A stretch of 64,000 nt of DNA from Dyella sp. AtDHG13 (lineage in GTDB: Bacteria > Pseudomonadota > Gammaproteobacteria > Xanthomonadales > Rhodanobacteraceae), in the NCBI RefSeq assembly GCF_003201105.1, contig NZ_QICJ01000013.1, positions 95,024 through 159,023 of the forward strand. The letters run 5' to 3'. The notes below the pieces were generated by a model. That model was not told where the DNA came from. It saw only the letters and a list, made by a program, of their open reading frames with translations, and did not search any database. The translations under genes and the position numbers were made by a program. This document shows, in pieces, positions 18,309-26,870 of this stretch. Within the stretch, counting starts at the first letter, position 1. Every line of letters begins with the position of its first letter.

Positions 18309-18728
18309 TCAGGGTGACTCTGTCATCAGCGTGCCGCCCCATTGCGCGGGATCGGCATCGGCGATGGTCTGCGAGAACTTCCAGCGATGGCCGCCGATGT
18401 CCTCCAGGGAATACTGTCGTTCGCCATAAGGGTAATCGGTTGGCGGATGGAGCACACGCGCGCCGGCCGCGCTGGCTTGCGCGTGATGACGGTCGACATC
18501 GGCGACGTGCACCATGACCGCGTGAGCGTGGTCGACAGCCTGGCCGTTCGGCAGTTCGGTGACCACGATGGAGGCGCCTTCGTAGATGAGCTGCACGCGA
18601 TGATCGGCGATGCGCAGGCGCTCGCGGAATCCGAGCGCGCGACACAGCCAGGCGGCGGCTTCGAGAACGTCGGGGTAGGCGAGTTCGGGGATGATGATGC
18701 CCGGAGGCATGGAGCGGTTGGTGATCAT
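18309..18728 (-). CDS. VOC-superfamily (glyoxalase-like) protein
   Basis: About 139 residues with two beta-alpha-beta-beta-beta modules: IIPELAYPDVLEAAAWLCRALGF, RVQLIYEGASIVV, then VADVDRHHAQASAAGARVL and QYSLEDIGGHRWKFSQ. Related to DUF1428/PhnB-type proteins. Substrate unknown. The start is uncertain: ATG 18728 is used, with in-frame alternatives upstream to 18773. Confidence 0.75.
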   Translation of the reverse strand: MITNRSMPPGIIIPELAYPDVLEAAAWLCRALGFRERLRIADHRVQLIYEGASIVVTELPNGQAVDHAHAVMVHVADVDRHHAQASAAGARVLHPPTDYPYGERQYSLEDIGGHRWKFSQTIADADPAQWGGTLMTESP

Positions 18729-18864
18729 GGCGGCGCGCGGCATGGACGATGGTTGCCGCGGACGATGCACCATGGGGTGTGGTTGGTGGGTGAGTTTGTG
18801 GGAGGGGGGCGTTGGTTATGTCGATTGACGTCAGCGCGCGCTTTACTACCAAGCGAGCCCTTTG

Positions 18865-18902
18865 CTCCTTCTCCCCTGCGAGGAGAGGGTTGGGGTGAGG
18901 GG
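18865..18902. repeat. Short dispersed repeat of the CTCCCC...GGTTGGGGTGAGGG type
   Basis: A C-rich/G-rich segment with partial dyad symmetry in the 405-base gap between the VOC gene and mfd. I recognise this type as common between genes in Xanthomonadaceae, but no second copy is seen in this window. Outside this and the next element the gap holds nothing I can support. Confidence 0.4.
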
Positions 18903-18941
18903 CACATGAGGTGGCATTCTTGCCTCACCACTTCAAAAGAA

Positions 18942-19077
18942 CCGTCATCCCGGCGCAGGCCGGGATCCAGTTTCGGTAATGATCGGTTGTCGCGCACGGG
19001 TGATTTGCTTCTTCGGGCGTCGCCGCGCGACAACCTAACGCAAAGTCACTGGATCCCGGCCTGCGCCGGGATGACGG
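18942..19077. repeat. REP-like element, family B: nested perfect inverted repeats
   Basis: 136 bp. The ends (18942-18971 and 19048-19077) are perfect 30-bp inverted copies, each itself a hairpin around GGATCC-bearing arms. A second inverted pair of 11 bp (GGTTGTCGCGC, 18985-18995 and 19025-19035) sits inside. The terminal CCGTCATYCCGGC motif is shared with family A, but the interior differs. Confidence 0.85.
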
Positions 19078-19133
19078 CTAAAGCACGAAGCCGCAAGGCC
19101 AGAACGACCCAGCGCCATCCAACAACGCTCCCA

Positions 19134-22100
19134 TCACCCCGGCCGCCGCGCCCCCAACTGCACCAACACCTCCTGCGCCGCCCGAATCCGCTCCGTTGCG
19201 CCGGGCAGTTCCAGGTTCACCTTGAGCTTGTCCTGCCCATCCAGCTTGTACACGCGCGGCTGGCTTTGGATCAGGCGGATGATCGCCATCGGATCGACTT
19301 CGGGCTTGTCGCGGAAGGTGATGCGGCCGCCGTTGGCGCCGAAGTCGAGCTTGCGGATGCCGAGCGGTGTGGCCATCAGCTTGAGTTGGGCGATGGCGAA
19401 GAGTTGCTTGGCGGCGTCGGGCAGCAGGCCGAAGCGGTCGATCATTTCCACCTGCAGGTCGCGCAGGTGGTCCTCGTTGCGCGCGCTGGCGATGCGCTTG
19501 TACAGCGTCAGGCGCGTATGGACGTCTGGCAGGTAGTCGTCAGGGATCAAGGCGGGCAGGTGCAGTTCGACTTCCGTCTCGTGCTCGCTGCTGAGATCGA
19601 AGTCCGGCACCTTGCCGGACTTCAGCGCACGCACGGCGCGCTCCAGCAGTTCGGTGTAGAGGCCGAAGCCGATTTCCTGGATCTGCCCGGATTGTTCGTC
19701 GCCCAGCAACTCGCCAGCGCCGCGTATTTCCAGGTCGTGCGTGGCGAGGGTGAAGCCGGCGCCCAGTTCTTCCAGCGAGGCGATGGCTTCCAGGCGCTTC
19801 TCCGCATCGGCTGTCATGGCCTTGCGATCGGGCACCACCAGGTAGGCATATGCGCGATGGTGCGAACGGCCCACGCGGCCGCGCAGCTGGTGCAGCTGGG
19901 CGAGGCCGAAGCGGTCGGCGCGGTTGATGATGATGGTGTTGGCGGTGGGGATGTCGATGCCGGTTTCGATGATGGTGGTGCACACCAGCACGTTGAAGCG
20001 CTGGCGATGGAAATCCGCCATCACGCGTTCCAGGTCGCGCTCGGCCATCTGGCCGTGGGCGATGCCGATGCGCGCTTCCGGAATGAGTTCTTCCACTTCG
20101 CGCGCGGCGCGCTCGATGGTGTCCACTTCGTTGTGCAGGAAATACACCTGGCCGCCGCGTTGCAATTCGCGCTGGAAGGCTTCGCGGATCAGCGCCGGTT
20201 CCCACTGCGCGATGAAGGTGCGCACCGCCATGCGATGCGCGGGCGGCGTGGCGATCAGCGAGAGATCGCGCAGGCCGCTCATCGCCATGTTCAGCGTGCG
20301 CGGGATGGGTGTGGCCGTCATGGTGAGCAGGTCCACCTCGGCGCGCAGTTTCTTCAGCTGTTCCTTCTGGCGCACGCCGAAGCGCTGTTCCTCGTCGACG
20401 ATGACCAGGCCAAGGTTCTTGAACTTGATCTCCGGCGCGAGCAGCTTGTGCGTGCCCACGATCACGTCGATCTGTCCCTCGGACAGGCGCTTGAGCGCCT
20501 CGTTCACTTCCTTGGTGGACTTGAAGCGCGAGAGCACGTCCACGCGCACCGGCCAGTCGGCGAAACGGTCGGCGAAGTTGCGGTAGTGCTGCTGCGCGAG
20601 CAGAGTGGTGGGCACCAGCACGGCCACCTGGCGGCCCGCCGTGGCGGCGGCGAACGCGGCGCGCAGGGCCACCTCGGTCTTGCCGAAGCCCACGTCGCCG
20701 CAGATCACGCGATCCATGGCGCGCGGGGCGGCAAGATCCTTGAGCACTGAATCGATGGCCTGTTCCTGGTCGGGCGTTTCCTCGAACGGGAAGGTGGCGC
20801 CGAATTCCTCCACCATCTGGCGGTCGATCGGCATGGCCTCGCCGCCGCGTGCTTCGCGCTGCGCGTAGATGGCGAGCAGTTCGGCGGCGACGTCGCGGAC
20901 TTTCTCGGCGGCCTTGCGGCGCGCGCGTTCCCACGCGTCGCCACCCAGCGAATGCAGTGGCGCCAGTTCGGGTGCGGTGCCGGTGTAGCGGCTGACCAGG
21001 CCGAGTTGCGCCACGGGCACGTAGAGCTTGTCGCCTTTGGCGTACTCGATGGTGAGGAACTCGCCTTCCATGCCGCCCAGTTCCATCGACACCAGGCCCT
21101 GGTAGCGGCCCACGCCGTGATCGACGTGGACGATGGGCGCACCGATGGTCAGTTCGGTGAGGTCGCGGATGATGCTTTCCGGATCGCGCGCCGCGCCGCG
21201 GCGGCGCTTGCGGTCCGTACGCACGCGCTCGCCGAACAGTTCGCGTTCGGTGAGCACGGTGAGCGCGGGCTCGGTGAGGGCGAAGCCCTGTTCCAGGCCG
21301 GCGATGGTGATGGCGAGCCGCAGCGTGTCGCTGCCGGCCAGGAAGGCCTGCCAGCCGTCTATGGCATCGGGCTTCAGGCCAGCGCTGGCGAGCTGTTCGA
21401 TCAGCGCCTCGCGGCGGCCGGCCGAATCGGCGGTGATCAGCACGCGCCCCGGATAGTTCGACAGGAAGTGGCGCAGCGACGTGCCGGGCTCTTCGCCCTT
21501 GCGGTTGAGCGGCAGCTCCGGCGCCGGTTGGGTGCCGCTGGGCAGGGCGTGCTCGTGGCTGCTTTCCACCACTTCCACGCGCAGGCGCTTGTTGAGCTGT
21601 TCACGCAGCAGTTCGGGCGGCAGGTACAGCTCCGCTGGCGGCAGCACGGGGCGTTCGATGTCGTGTGCACGCTGGTCGTAGCGCTCGCCGGTCTGCGCCC
21701 AGAACTGGTCGGCCGATTCCAGCGCGCCTTCGCCGAGCAGGAACACGGCGCTGTCCGCCAGGTAGTCGAACAGCGTGGCGGTCTGCTCGAAGAACAGCGG
21801 CAGGTAATACTCGATGCCGCCCGGCGTCACGCCTTCCTTCATGTCCTGGTAGAGCGGGCAGCGCCGCACGTCGATGGGGAAGCGCTCGCGCAGGCGCGTG
21901 CGGAAATCCTTGGCGGCGTTCTCGGTGAGCGGGAATTCGCGCGCCGGCAGCAGTTCGATGTATTCCACCTGCTGCTGCGAGCGCTGCGTTTCCGGATCGA
22001 AGCTGCGGATGGATTCCACTTCGTCGTCGAACAGCTCGATGCGGTACGGTTCGGCGGCGCCCATCGGGAAGATGTCGATCAGCGCGCCGCGCACGGCGAA

Positions 22101-22589
22101 ATCGCCGGGCTCGCCCACCTGCGGCACGTTGCGGTAGCCGGCGGCTTCCAGCCGGCGCTGCTCGGCGGCGAGGTCGAGCTTCTGCTTCTTCTTCACCACC
22201 AGCCCTGCGCCAGTGATGTGGCTGCGCGGGGCGATGCGCTGCATCAGGGTGGCGATGGGCACCACCAGCACGCCGCGCTGCACGTTGGGCAACTCATACA
22301 GGGTGGCGATGCGCTGCGAGACAATGTCCGGGTGGGGGCTGAACACGTCGTAGGGCAGCGTTTCCCAGTCAGGGAAGTGCAGCACCGGCAGGTTGCCGGC
22401 GAACACGCGCAGTTCGTCTTCCAGCGCGCTCGCGCGCTGCGTGTCGCGGGTAACGGCGACCAGCAGGCCCGGATGCGTGCGGGCGGCCTCGGCGACCAGC
22501 AGGGCGCGCGAGGAGCCGTGCGGCGACGTCCAGAAGCGGCGCTGCTTGGGCGTGGTGGGCAGGGACGGGTGGGGAATCGGCTTTGCCAT
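19134..22589 (-). CDS. mfd: Transcription-repair coupling factor Mfd
   Basis: 1151 residues, full length. Order of domains: UvrB-like D1-D2, the RNA-polymerase interaction domain near the middle (VHVDHGVGRYQGLVSMELGG), then a RecG-like motor with Walker A GDVGFGKTE, the DEEQ box VIVDEEQRFG, the SAT-like TMTATPIPRTL and motif VI QLRGRVGRS, then the C-terminal D7. It removes stalled RNA polymerase and recruits UvrA. Starts at ATG 22589. Confidence 0.97.
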   Translation of the reverse strand: MAKPIPHPSLPTTPKQRRFWTSPHGSSRALLVAEAARTHPGLLVAVTRDTQRASALEDELRVFAGNLPVLHFPDWETLPYDVFSPHPDIVSQRIATLYELPNVQRGVLVVPIATLMQRIAPRSHITGAGLVVKKKQKLDLAAEQRRLEAAGYRNVPQVGEPGDFAVRGALIDIFPMGAAEPYRIELFDDEVESIRSFDPETQRSQQQVEYIELLPAREFPLTENAAKDFRTRLRERFPIDVRRCPLYQDMKEGVTPGGIEYYLPLFFEQTATLFDYLADSAVFLLGEGALESADQFWAQTGERYDQRAHDIERPVLPPAELYLPPELLREQLNKRLRVEVVESSHEHALPSGTQPAPELPLNRKGEEPGTSLRHFLSNYPGRVLITADSAGRREALIEQLASAGLKPDAIDGWQAFLAGSDTLRLAITIAGLEQGFALTEPALTVLTERELFGERVRTDRKRRRGAARDPESIIRDLTELTIGAPIVHVDHGVGRYQGLVSMELGGMEGEFLTIEYAKGDKLYVPVAQLGLVSRYTGTAPELAPLHSLGGDAWERARRKAAEKVRDVAAELLAIYAQREARGGEAMPIDRQMVEEFGATFPFEETPDQEQAIDSVLKDLAAPRAMDRVICGDVGFGKTEVALRAAFAAATAGRQVAVLVPTTLLAQQHYRNFADRFADWPVRVDVLSRFKSTKEVNEALKRLSEGQIDVIVGTHKLLAPEIKFKNLGLVIVDEEQRFGVRQKEQLKKLRAEVDLLTMTATPIPRTLNMAMSGLRDLSLIATPPAHRMAVRTFIAQWEPALIREAFQRELQRGGQVYFLHNEVDTIERAAREVEELIPEARIGIAHGQMAERDLERVMADFHRQRFNVLVCTTIIETGIDIPTANTIIINRADRFGLAQLHQLRGRVGRSHHRAYAYLVVPDRKAMTADAEKRLEAIASLEELGAGFTLATHDLEIRGAGELLGDEQSGQIQEIGFGLYTELLERAVRALKSGKVPDFDLSSEHETEVELHLPALIPDDYLPDVHTRLTLYKRIASARNEDHLRDLQVEMIDRFGLLPDAAKQLFAIAQLKLMATPLGIRKLDFGANGGRITFRDKPEVDPMAIIRLIQSQPRVYKLDGQDKLKVNLELPGATERIRAAQEVLVQLGARRPG

Positions 22590-22705
22590 GCGGACCCAAC
22601 GATCGGTGGCGAGGCCTCATGCCGCGCCGGGAAAGCGGGCAAGTGTAACGCGACCGCCCCGGACGGGCCGGGGAGGTGGGCAAGGCGTTCGGATGAAAAT
22701 GTGCG

Positions 22706-23317
22706 TCAGAGCAGCAGCGAGATCAGCGTGGTGCCCGGCTCGTCCGGCGACAGGCGGCGCACGAAGCCCAGTTCCTTGCACAGGTGGAGCATGGGGCGGT
22801 TTTCCAGCAGCACGTAGCCCCAGATCTCGCCCAGGCCGCGGCGGCGGCAATCGTCGACCAGCCGCTGCATGAGCAGGGCGCCCAGGCCCTGGCAGCTCCA
22901 GTCGCGCTCGACCAGCACGGAGAATTCGGCGCTGTTGGCCGCCTCGTCCACGAAGATGCGGCCCACGCCACGCATTTCCGCCGGCTTGACCGTTTCGTCC
23001 ATCAGCACGAAGGCGGTTTCCACGGCCGGGTCGATATGGGTCAGGCGCTGCGCCATGGAATCGGGCAGCTCAGACATGGAGTGCAGGAAGCGGCGGCGGA
23101 TGTCCTCCGGGGACAGGCGCGCGAACTGCCGCTTCAGCGCCGGCACGTCGCCGGGCTCGATGCTGCGCAGGTAAAGCTCGCGGCCATCATGCGCCTGCAC
23201 CCGTTCGCCCTTGGGCGTCTTGGGTACTTCCACCAGGCGCGGACGCGCGAAGCGCTCGTTGCTGCGCACCGGGACCAGGGCGCGGCGGTTGCTTGAGTAG
23301 TCGATGGCGGGGCTCAT
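22706..23317 (-). CDS. GNAT-family N-acetyltransferase
   Basis: 203 residues. After about 40 variable residues comes a GNAT domain: LYLRSIEPGDVPALKRQFARLSPEDIRRRF, VGRIFVDEAANSAEFSVLVERDWSCQGLGALLMQRL (acetyl-CoA binding motif A with QGLGALL), and a C-terminal ENRPMLHLCKELGF. Similar domains occur at the end of protein-lysine acetyltransferases such as Pat. The acceptor is unknown. Divergent from the MmcQ gene. Confidence 0.85.
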   Translation of the reverse strand: MSPAIDYSSNRRALVPVRSNERFARPRLVEVPKTPKGERVQAHDGRELYLRSIEPGDVPALKRQFARLSPEDIRRRFLHSMSELPDSMAQRLTHIDPAVETAFVLMDETVKPAEMRGVGRIFVDEAANSAEFSVLVERDWSCQGLGALLMQRLVDDCRRRGLGEIWGYVLLENRPMLHLCKELGFVRRLSPDEPGTTLISLLL

Positions 23318-23498
23318 GTCCGTACTTTACCGTATTGTGTGCACTGCAACATGAACAAAAGGCCTTGCAGCCATGGCTTTTTTGCGGCGCTATGTCGCAT
23401 CGCGCCGATCCATGCCGGGCCGACCAAGGGGACGGCGTGCCGGCAGCAGGCAGAATGCGTCAGCAGGCACCCGCCGGCGTTGAAGGAGAGTGAAATCC

Positions 23499-23891
23499 AT
23501 GGCAGCTGCGTCCAAAGGCATCACCCCGAAGCAGGTCGAAGCGCTTTGCGGGCACTGGCCTGGCGTCACCAGGGACATCAAGTGGGGTGCCGAGCTGGTG
23601 TTCAGCGTGGGCGGCAAGATGTTCGTCGTGATGCCGGTGGACGGCGGGCGGATCGCCTTGAAGGTCGAGGACGAGCGCTTCCTCGAACTCAGCGACCAGC
23701 CGGGTATCATCGCGGCCCCCTATCTCGCCCGTGCCCGCTGGGTCCAGGTGGTGGAGCCGCAGCGCTTCACCACCCAGGAGCTGTCGGAACACATCCGCAC
23801 GGCTTACGGGCTAGTCCGCGCCAAGCTCACCAAGAAGCTGCAGGCGCAGCTCGGCGAATGGCCGCCGCACCCTGAGGAAAAGCGCAAGTGA
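23499..23891 (+). CDS. MmcQ/YjbR family protein
   Basis: 130 residues. Family marks are the N-terminal LCGHWPGVTRDIKWGAELVFSVGGKMFVVM, the LKVEDERFLELSDQPGIIAAPYLARARWVQV block and a C-terminal helical SEHIRTAYGLVRAKLTKK. Fold is a double-wing small DNA-binding type, but its role is unproven. AAGGAGAG sits eight bases before ATG 23499; the GTG nine bases upstream is too close to that site. Coupled to the next gene (GTGA overlap). Confidence 0.85.
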   Translation: MAAASKGITPKQVEALCGHWPGVTRDIKWGAELVFSVGGKMFVVMPVDGGRIALKVEDERFLELSDQPGIIAAPYLARARWVQVVEPQRFTTQELSEHIRTAYGLVRAKLTKKLQAQLGEWPPHPEEKRK

Positions 23892-24283
23892 AGCAATACA
23901 TCGGCAGCATCGCCCTCATCGTGGCCGACTACGACGAAGCCATCGACTGGTACACCCGCGTGCTCGAGTTCACGCTGGTCGAAGACACCGACATGGGCGG
24001 CGGCAAGCGCTGGGTGGTGGTCGCACCGCCGGGTTCGGCCGAGACGCGCGTGCTGCTCGCCAAGGCGACCACGTCGGAGCAACAGGCTCGCGTGGGCGAC
24101 CAGACGGGAGGCCGCGTGTTCCTGCTGCTGCACACCGACGATTTCTGGCGCGATTACCACCGCATGGAAGCCGCCGGCGCCACCTTCTGCGAAACCCCGC
24201 GCGAAGAAGCCTATGGCACCGTGGTGGTGTTCCAGGACCTGTATGGCAACAAGTGGGACCTGCTGCAGCTCAAGGGCCACTGA
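23888..24283 (+). CDS. VOC-superfamily glyoxalase/bleomycin-resistance-type protein
   Basis: 131 residues. Two modules: GSIALIVADYDEAIDWYTRVLEF and RVFLLLHTDDFWRDYHRMEAAGATF, ending with VVVFQDLYGNKWDLLQ, which carries the metal-site-type acidic position. GTG start at 23888 overlaps the stop of the MmcQ gene by four bases. Substrate unknown. Confidence 0.85.
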   Translation: MKQYIGSIALIVADYDEAIDWYTRVLEFTLVEDTDMGGGKRWVVVAPPGSAETRVLLAKATTSEQQARVGDQTGGRVFLLLHTDDFWRDYHRMEAAGATFCETPREEAYGTVVVFQDLYGNKWDLLQLKGH

Positions 24284-24301
24284 TCCTTCCCGTGAGGTTG
24301 A

Positions 24302-25210
24302 TCAGTCGGCGATGTCCGGCTCGAAGAAGCTCCAGCGGATATCGGGGAACTGCGCCTTCATGGCGCGCTCCACGCTGTTGATCGCCTGCACCAGCGCCGT
24401 CTGGTCGGGTGCGGGCGACATGCGCGCCTTCACCGCCACCATCACGTCGGGGCCCATCTGCAGGGTGATCACGTTCAGCACCACGTCCACTTCCGGGCGG
24501 GCGTTGATGAAGGCGATCAATTCCTCCCGGCGCCTGGGCTCCACGCCCTGGCCGATTAAGAGATCCTTCACCTCGCTGGCCACGGCTACCGCGACCACTA
24601 CCAGCAGCGCGCCGATGATGATGGTGCCCACGGCGTCGTAGAGCAGGTTGCCGGTGATCATGGTGGCGAGCACGGCGACCAGGGCCACGGCAAGGCCGAA
24701 CAGGGCGGCCAGGTCTTCACCGAAGATCACCAGCAGCTCGCTGGAACGCGTTTCGTGGAACCAGCGCCACAGGCTGCGGCCCTCGCGTGCCTTGTCCACT
24801 TCCTTCAGGCAGCCGTGCATGGAGATCGACTCGGCCACCACGCCGAAGCCGAGCACGCCGATGGCCAGCCATGGCCACTTCAGCGGCTCCGGATGGCTGA
24901 GCTTGTGGATGCCTTCGTAGATGGAAAACATGCCGCCCACGCTGAAGAGCAGCATGGCGACAAGGAACGACCAGAAATACAGCGCGCGGCCCCAGCCCAG
25001 CGGGTATTCGTCGGAAGGCGGGCGATCGGCCTGTCGCATGCCGAGCAGCAGCAGGCATTGGTTGCCGCAATCGGCCAGCGAATGCACGGCCTCGGCCAGC
25101 ATGGCGCCCGAGCCGGTGATCAGCGCGGCGACGAGCTTGCTCAGGAAAATGGCGAAATTGGCGCCGAGGGCCAGCAGGATGGCCCTCAGTGAATTGGCGT
25201 GACCCGACAT
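24302..25210 (-). CDS. Cation diffusion facilitator (CDF) transporter
   Basis: 302 residues, with about six membrane helices and a cytoplasmic C-terminal domain (about 225-302). The zinc-site pattern is seen in helix 2 (AVHSLADCGNQ) and helix 5 (EDLAALFGLAVAL). The C-terminal domain has PRRREELIAFINARPEVDVVLNV. CDF pumps export Zn2+, Fe2+ or related ions. The first-site residues HxxxD differ from the DxxxD of many zinc exporters, so the metal is uncertain. Confidence 0.85.
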   Translation of the reverse strand: MSGHANSLRAILLALGANFAIFLSKLVAALITGSGAMLAEAVHSLADCGNQCLLLLGMRQADRPPSDEYPLGWGRALYFWSFLVAMLLFSVGGMFSIYEGIHKLSHPEPLKWPWLAIGVLGFGVVAESISMHGCLKEVDKAREGRSLWRWFHETRSSELLVIFGEDLAALFGLAVALVAVLATMITGNLLYDAVGTIIIGALLVVVAVAVASEVKDLLIGQGVEPRRREELIAFINARPEVDVVLNVITLQMGPDVMVAVKARMSPAPDQTALVQAINSVERAMKAQFPDIRWSFFEPDIAD

Positions 25211-25271
25211 GTACCTTCCCTTGGATGACGTAGACAGGCTCCGGCGGGAAGTCTAGCCGGCCATCCCCGAC

Positions 25272-25790
25272 TCAGCGTATGACGCCGCCCACACCCACGC
25301 CAAAGCTCACGTTGGACTTGCCCGCGTTCATCTCGTCGGGCGTCCAGCGGTGCGACTGGGCCACGCTGACCATCGGGAACACGTAGCCGGCTTCGCCCAC
25401 CTTGCCGTCGCGCGTGCCGGTGATGCGGCCGGCCAGGGTGATCAGTGAACCGGCGGGATAGTCGAACGACTCCACATAGCCCGGCATCACCGCGATGAAA
25501 CGTCCCCAGCCGCCGTTGTTGGCCAGCTTGGGGCGCTGCGAGCTGTCGAGCGGGTAGGCCACGATTTCCATTTCGCTGTGGTCGGAGAGGTTGCGCACCT
25601 CCACCACCTGGCCTCCCCAGATCACGTCCGCATTGGTGAATTGCCCTGGCGACTGCGCCACGATGTTCGGCGCGGTCACCACGGTGGTGGGCGAGGCCTT
25701 GTAGATCGGCGCGGGCGCGCAGGCCGCCAGTGCCAGCAGACTGGTGGCGATGGCGCTGCGCAGGAAGGTGCGTGTGACGTGCTGGTTCAT
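25272..25790 (-). CDS. Slp-family outer-membrane lipoprotein
   Basis: 172 residues with a lipoprotein signal ending LALAAC (Cys24). The Slp domain includes VIWGGQVVEVRNLSDHSEMEIVAYPLDSSQRP, GRFIAVMPGYVESFDYPAGSLITLAGRITG and a late TRDGKVGEAGYVFPMV. Slp proteins are linked to stationary phase or acid stress, but the role is poorly defined. A Gly-rich tail (FGVGVGGVIR) closes the protein. Confidence 0.88.
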   Translation of the reverse strand: MNQHVTRTFLRSAIATSLLALAACAPAPIYKASPTTVVTAPNIVAQSPGQFTNADVIWGGQVVEVRNLSDHSEMEIVAYPLDSSQRPKLANNGGWGRFIAVMPGYVESFDYPAGSLITLAGRITGTRDGKVGEAGYVFPMVSVAQSHRWTPDEMNAGKSNVSFGVGVGGVIR

Positions 25791-25873
25791 GGCAGGTTTT
25801 CCCGGGCGATGGTCCGAGCTTAACGGGCTCGCGCGGCGGAAGGTATATAGCGTGTGGAAACCAGCCCGCGTGT

Positions 25874-26755
25874 TCAGCCCGCGCTTTCTTCCACCAGCCA
25901 GTCGAGCCGCCAGTGCGCGGGGTGTTCCTGCGACAGGAGGGGCGCCATGGCGCGCAGGGCGTCGCGCAGTGCCTCATCGAGTTTCCACGGCGCGTTGAGG
26001 ATCACCATGCCCGAACCGTTGAGGCGCAGCGGCGAGTCGTCCGGATGCACCAGCAGCTCGGCGCGCAGCACCCGGCGCACGCCGCAGTGCTGCAGCCAGC
26101 GATGGAAGGGCTGCACCTGGCTGCGCAGCTTGATCGGATACCACACGGCGTAGACGCCCGTGGGCCAGCGCTGCAGGGCCATCTTCAGCGCCTTCTCCAT
26201 CACCCGGTATTCGGCGTCCTGCGCTTCGTAGGGCGGGTCGATCAGCACGAGGCCGCGCTTCTCCTTCGGCGGCAGCAGGGCCTTCAGCGCTTCGTAGCCG
26301 TCCCGCTGGTGCACGTGCACGCGATGGTCGTGGTGGAACAGCTCGCGCAGGCGCGTGGCTTCCTCCGGATGCAGTTCGCACAGCTGGGCGCTGTCGCTTT
26401 CGCGCATGGCATGGGCCACCTGCAGCGGCGAGCCAGGATAGAGCTTCAGGCCATGCTCGTTGCCGGGCAGCCGCAGGATGCCGTCGAGCCAACGCCGCAG
26501 CAGCGGCGGCAGCGGCGGCGCCTTGCCGTTGCCCGCATGCAGGTCGGGGAACAGCAGGCGTGCGATGCCGTCCTTGTATTCGCCCGTCTTGCCCGCCTCG
26601 GCGCTGTCCAGCGCATAGCAGCCGCTGCCGGCATGCGTATCGACGTAGGCGAACGGCGTGGGCTTCGCCTGCAGGGCTTCGACCAGGGCGAGCAGCACGG
26701 TGTGCTTGAGGACATCGGCGAAGTTGCCGGCGTGATAGGCGTGACGGTAGTTCAT
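25874..26755 (-). CDS. rlmJ: 23S rRNA (adenine2030-N6)-methyltransferase RlmJ
   Basis: 293 residues. N-terminal MNYRHAYHAGNFADVLKHT is the family signature. A Rossmann fold follows, with an inserted small helical subdomain, and the catalytic DPPYE is in VLIDPPYEAQ. It makes m6A2030 in 23S rRNA. Convergent with nothing close; the Slp gene lies downstream on the same strand. Confidence 0.96.
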   Translation of the reverse strand: MNYRHAYHAGNFADVLKHTVLLALVEALQAKPTPFAYVDTHAGSGCYALDSAEAGKTGEYKDGIARLLFPDLHAGNGKAPPLPPLLRRWLDGILRLPGNEHGLKLYPGSPLQVAHAMRESDSAQLCELHPEEATRLRELFHHDHRVHVHQRDGYEALKALLPPKEKRGLVLIDPPYEAQDAEYRVMEKALKMALQRWPTGVYAVWYPIKLRSQVQPFHRWLQHCGVRRVLRAELLVHPDDSPLRLNGSGMVILNAPWKLDEALRDALRAMAPLLSQEHPAHWRLDWLVEESAG

Positions 26756-26870
26756 GGGATGAAGGCGCCGGGCGGTGGGCCATTATAGGCGAGGGATGCG
26801 CGCGGCCTCTCCGTTTCCCCCGGACACCGGCCATGCCCCACCCTCAAGGAAAGGGTGGGGCGGCCGACCC

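Noticed and set aside
16039..18852. 937-residue minus-strand frame opposite egtB/egtD and the CaCA gene
   Set aside because: It is an antisense shadow in GC-rich DNA; it overlaps three well-supported genes and has no domain.
18342..20750. 802-residue plus-strand frame opposite mfd
   Set aside because: Shadow of mfd; no start site, no domain, and composition typical of antisense.
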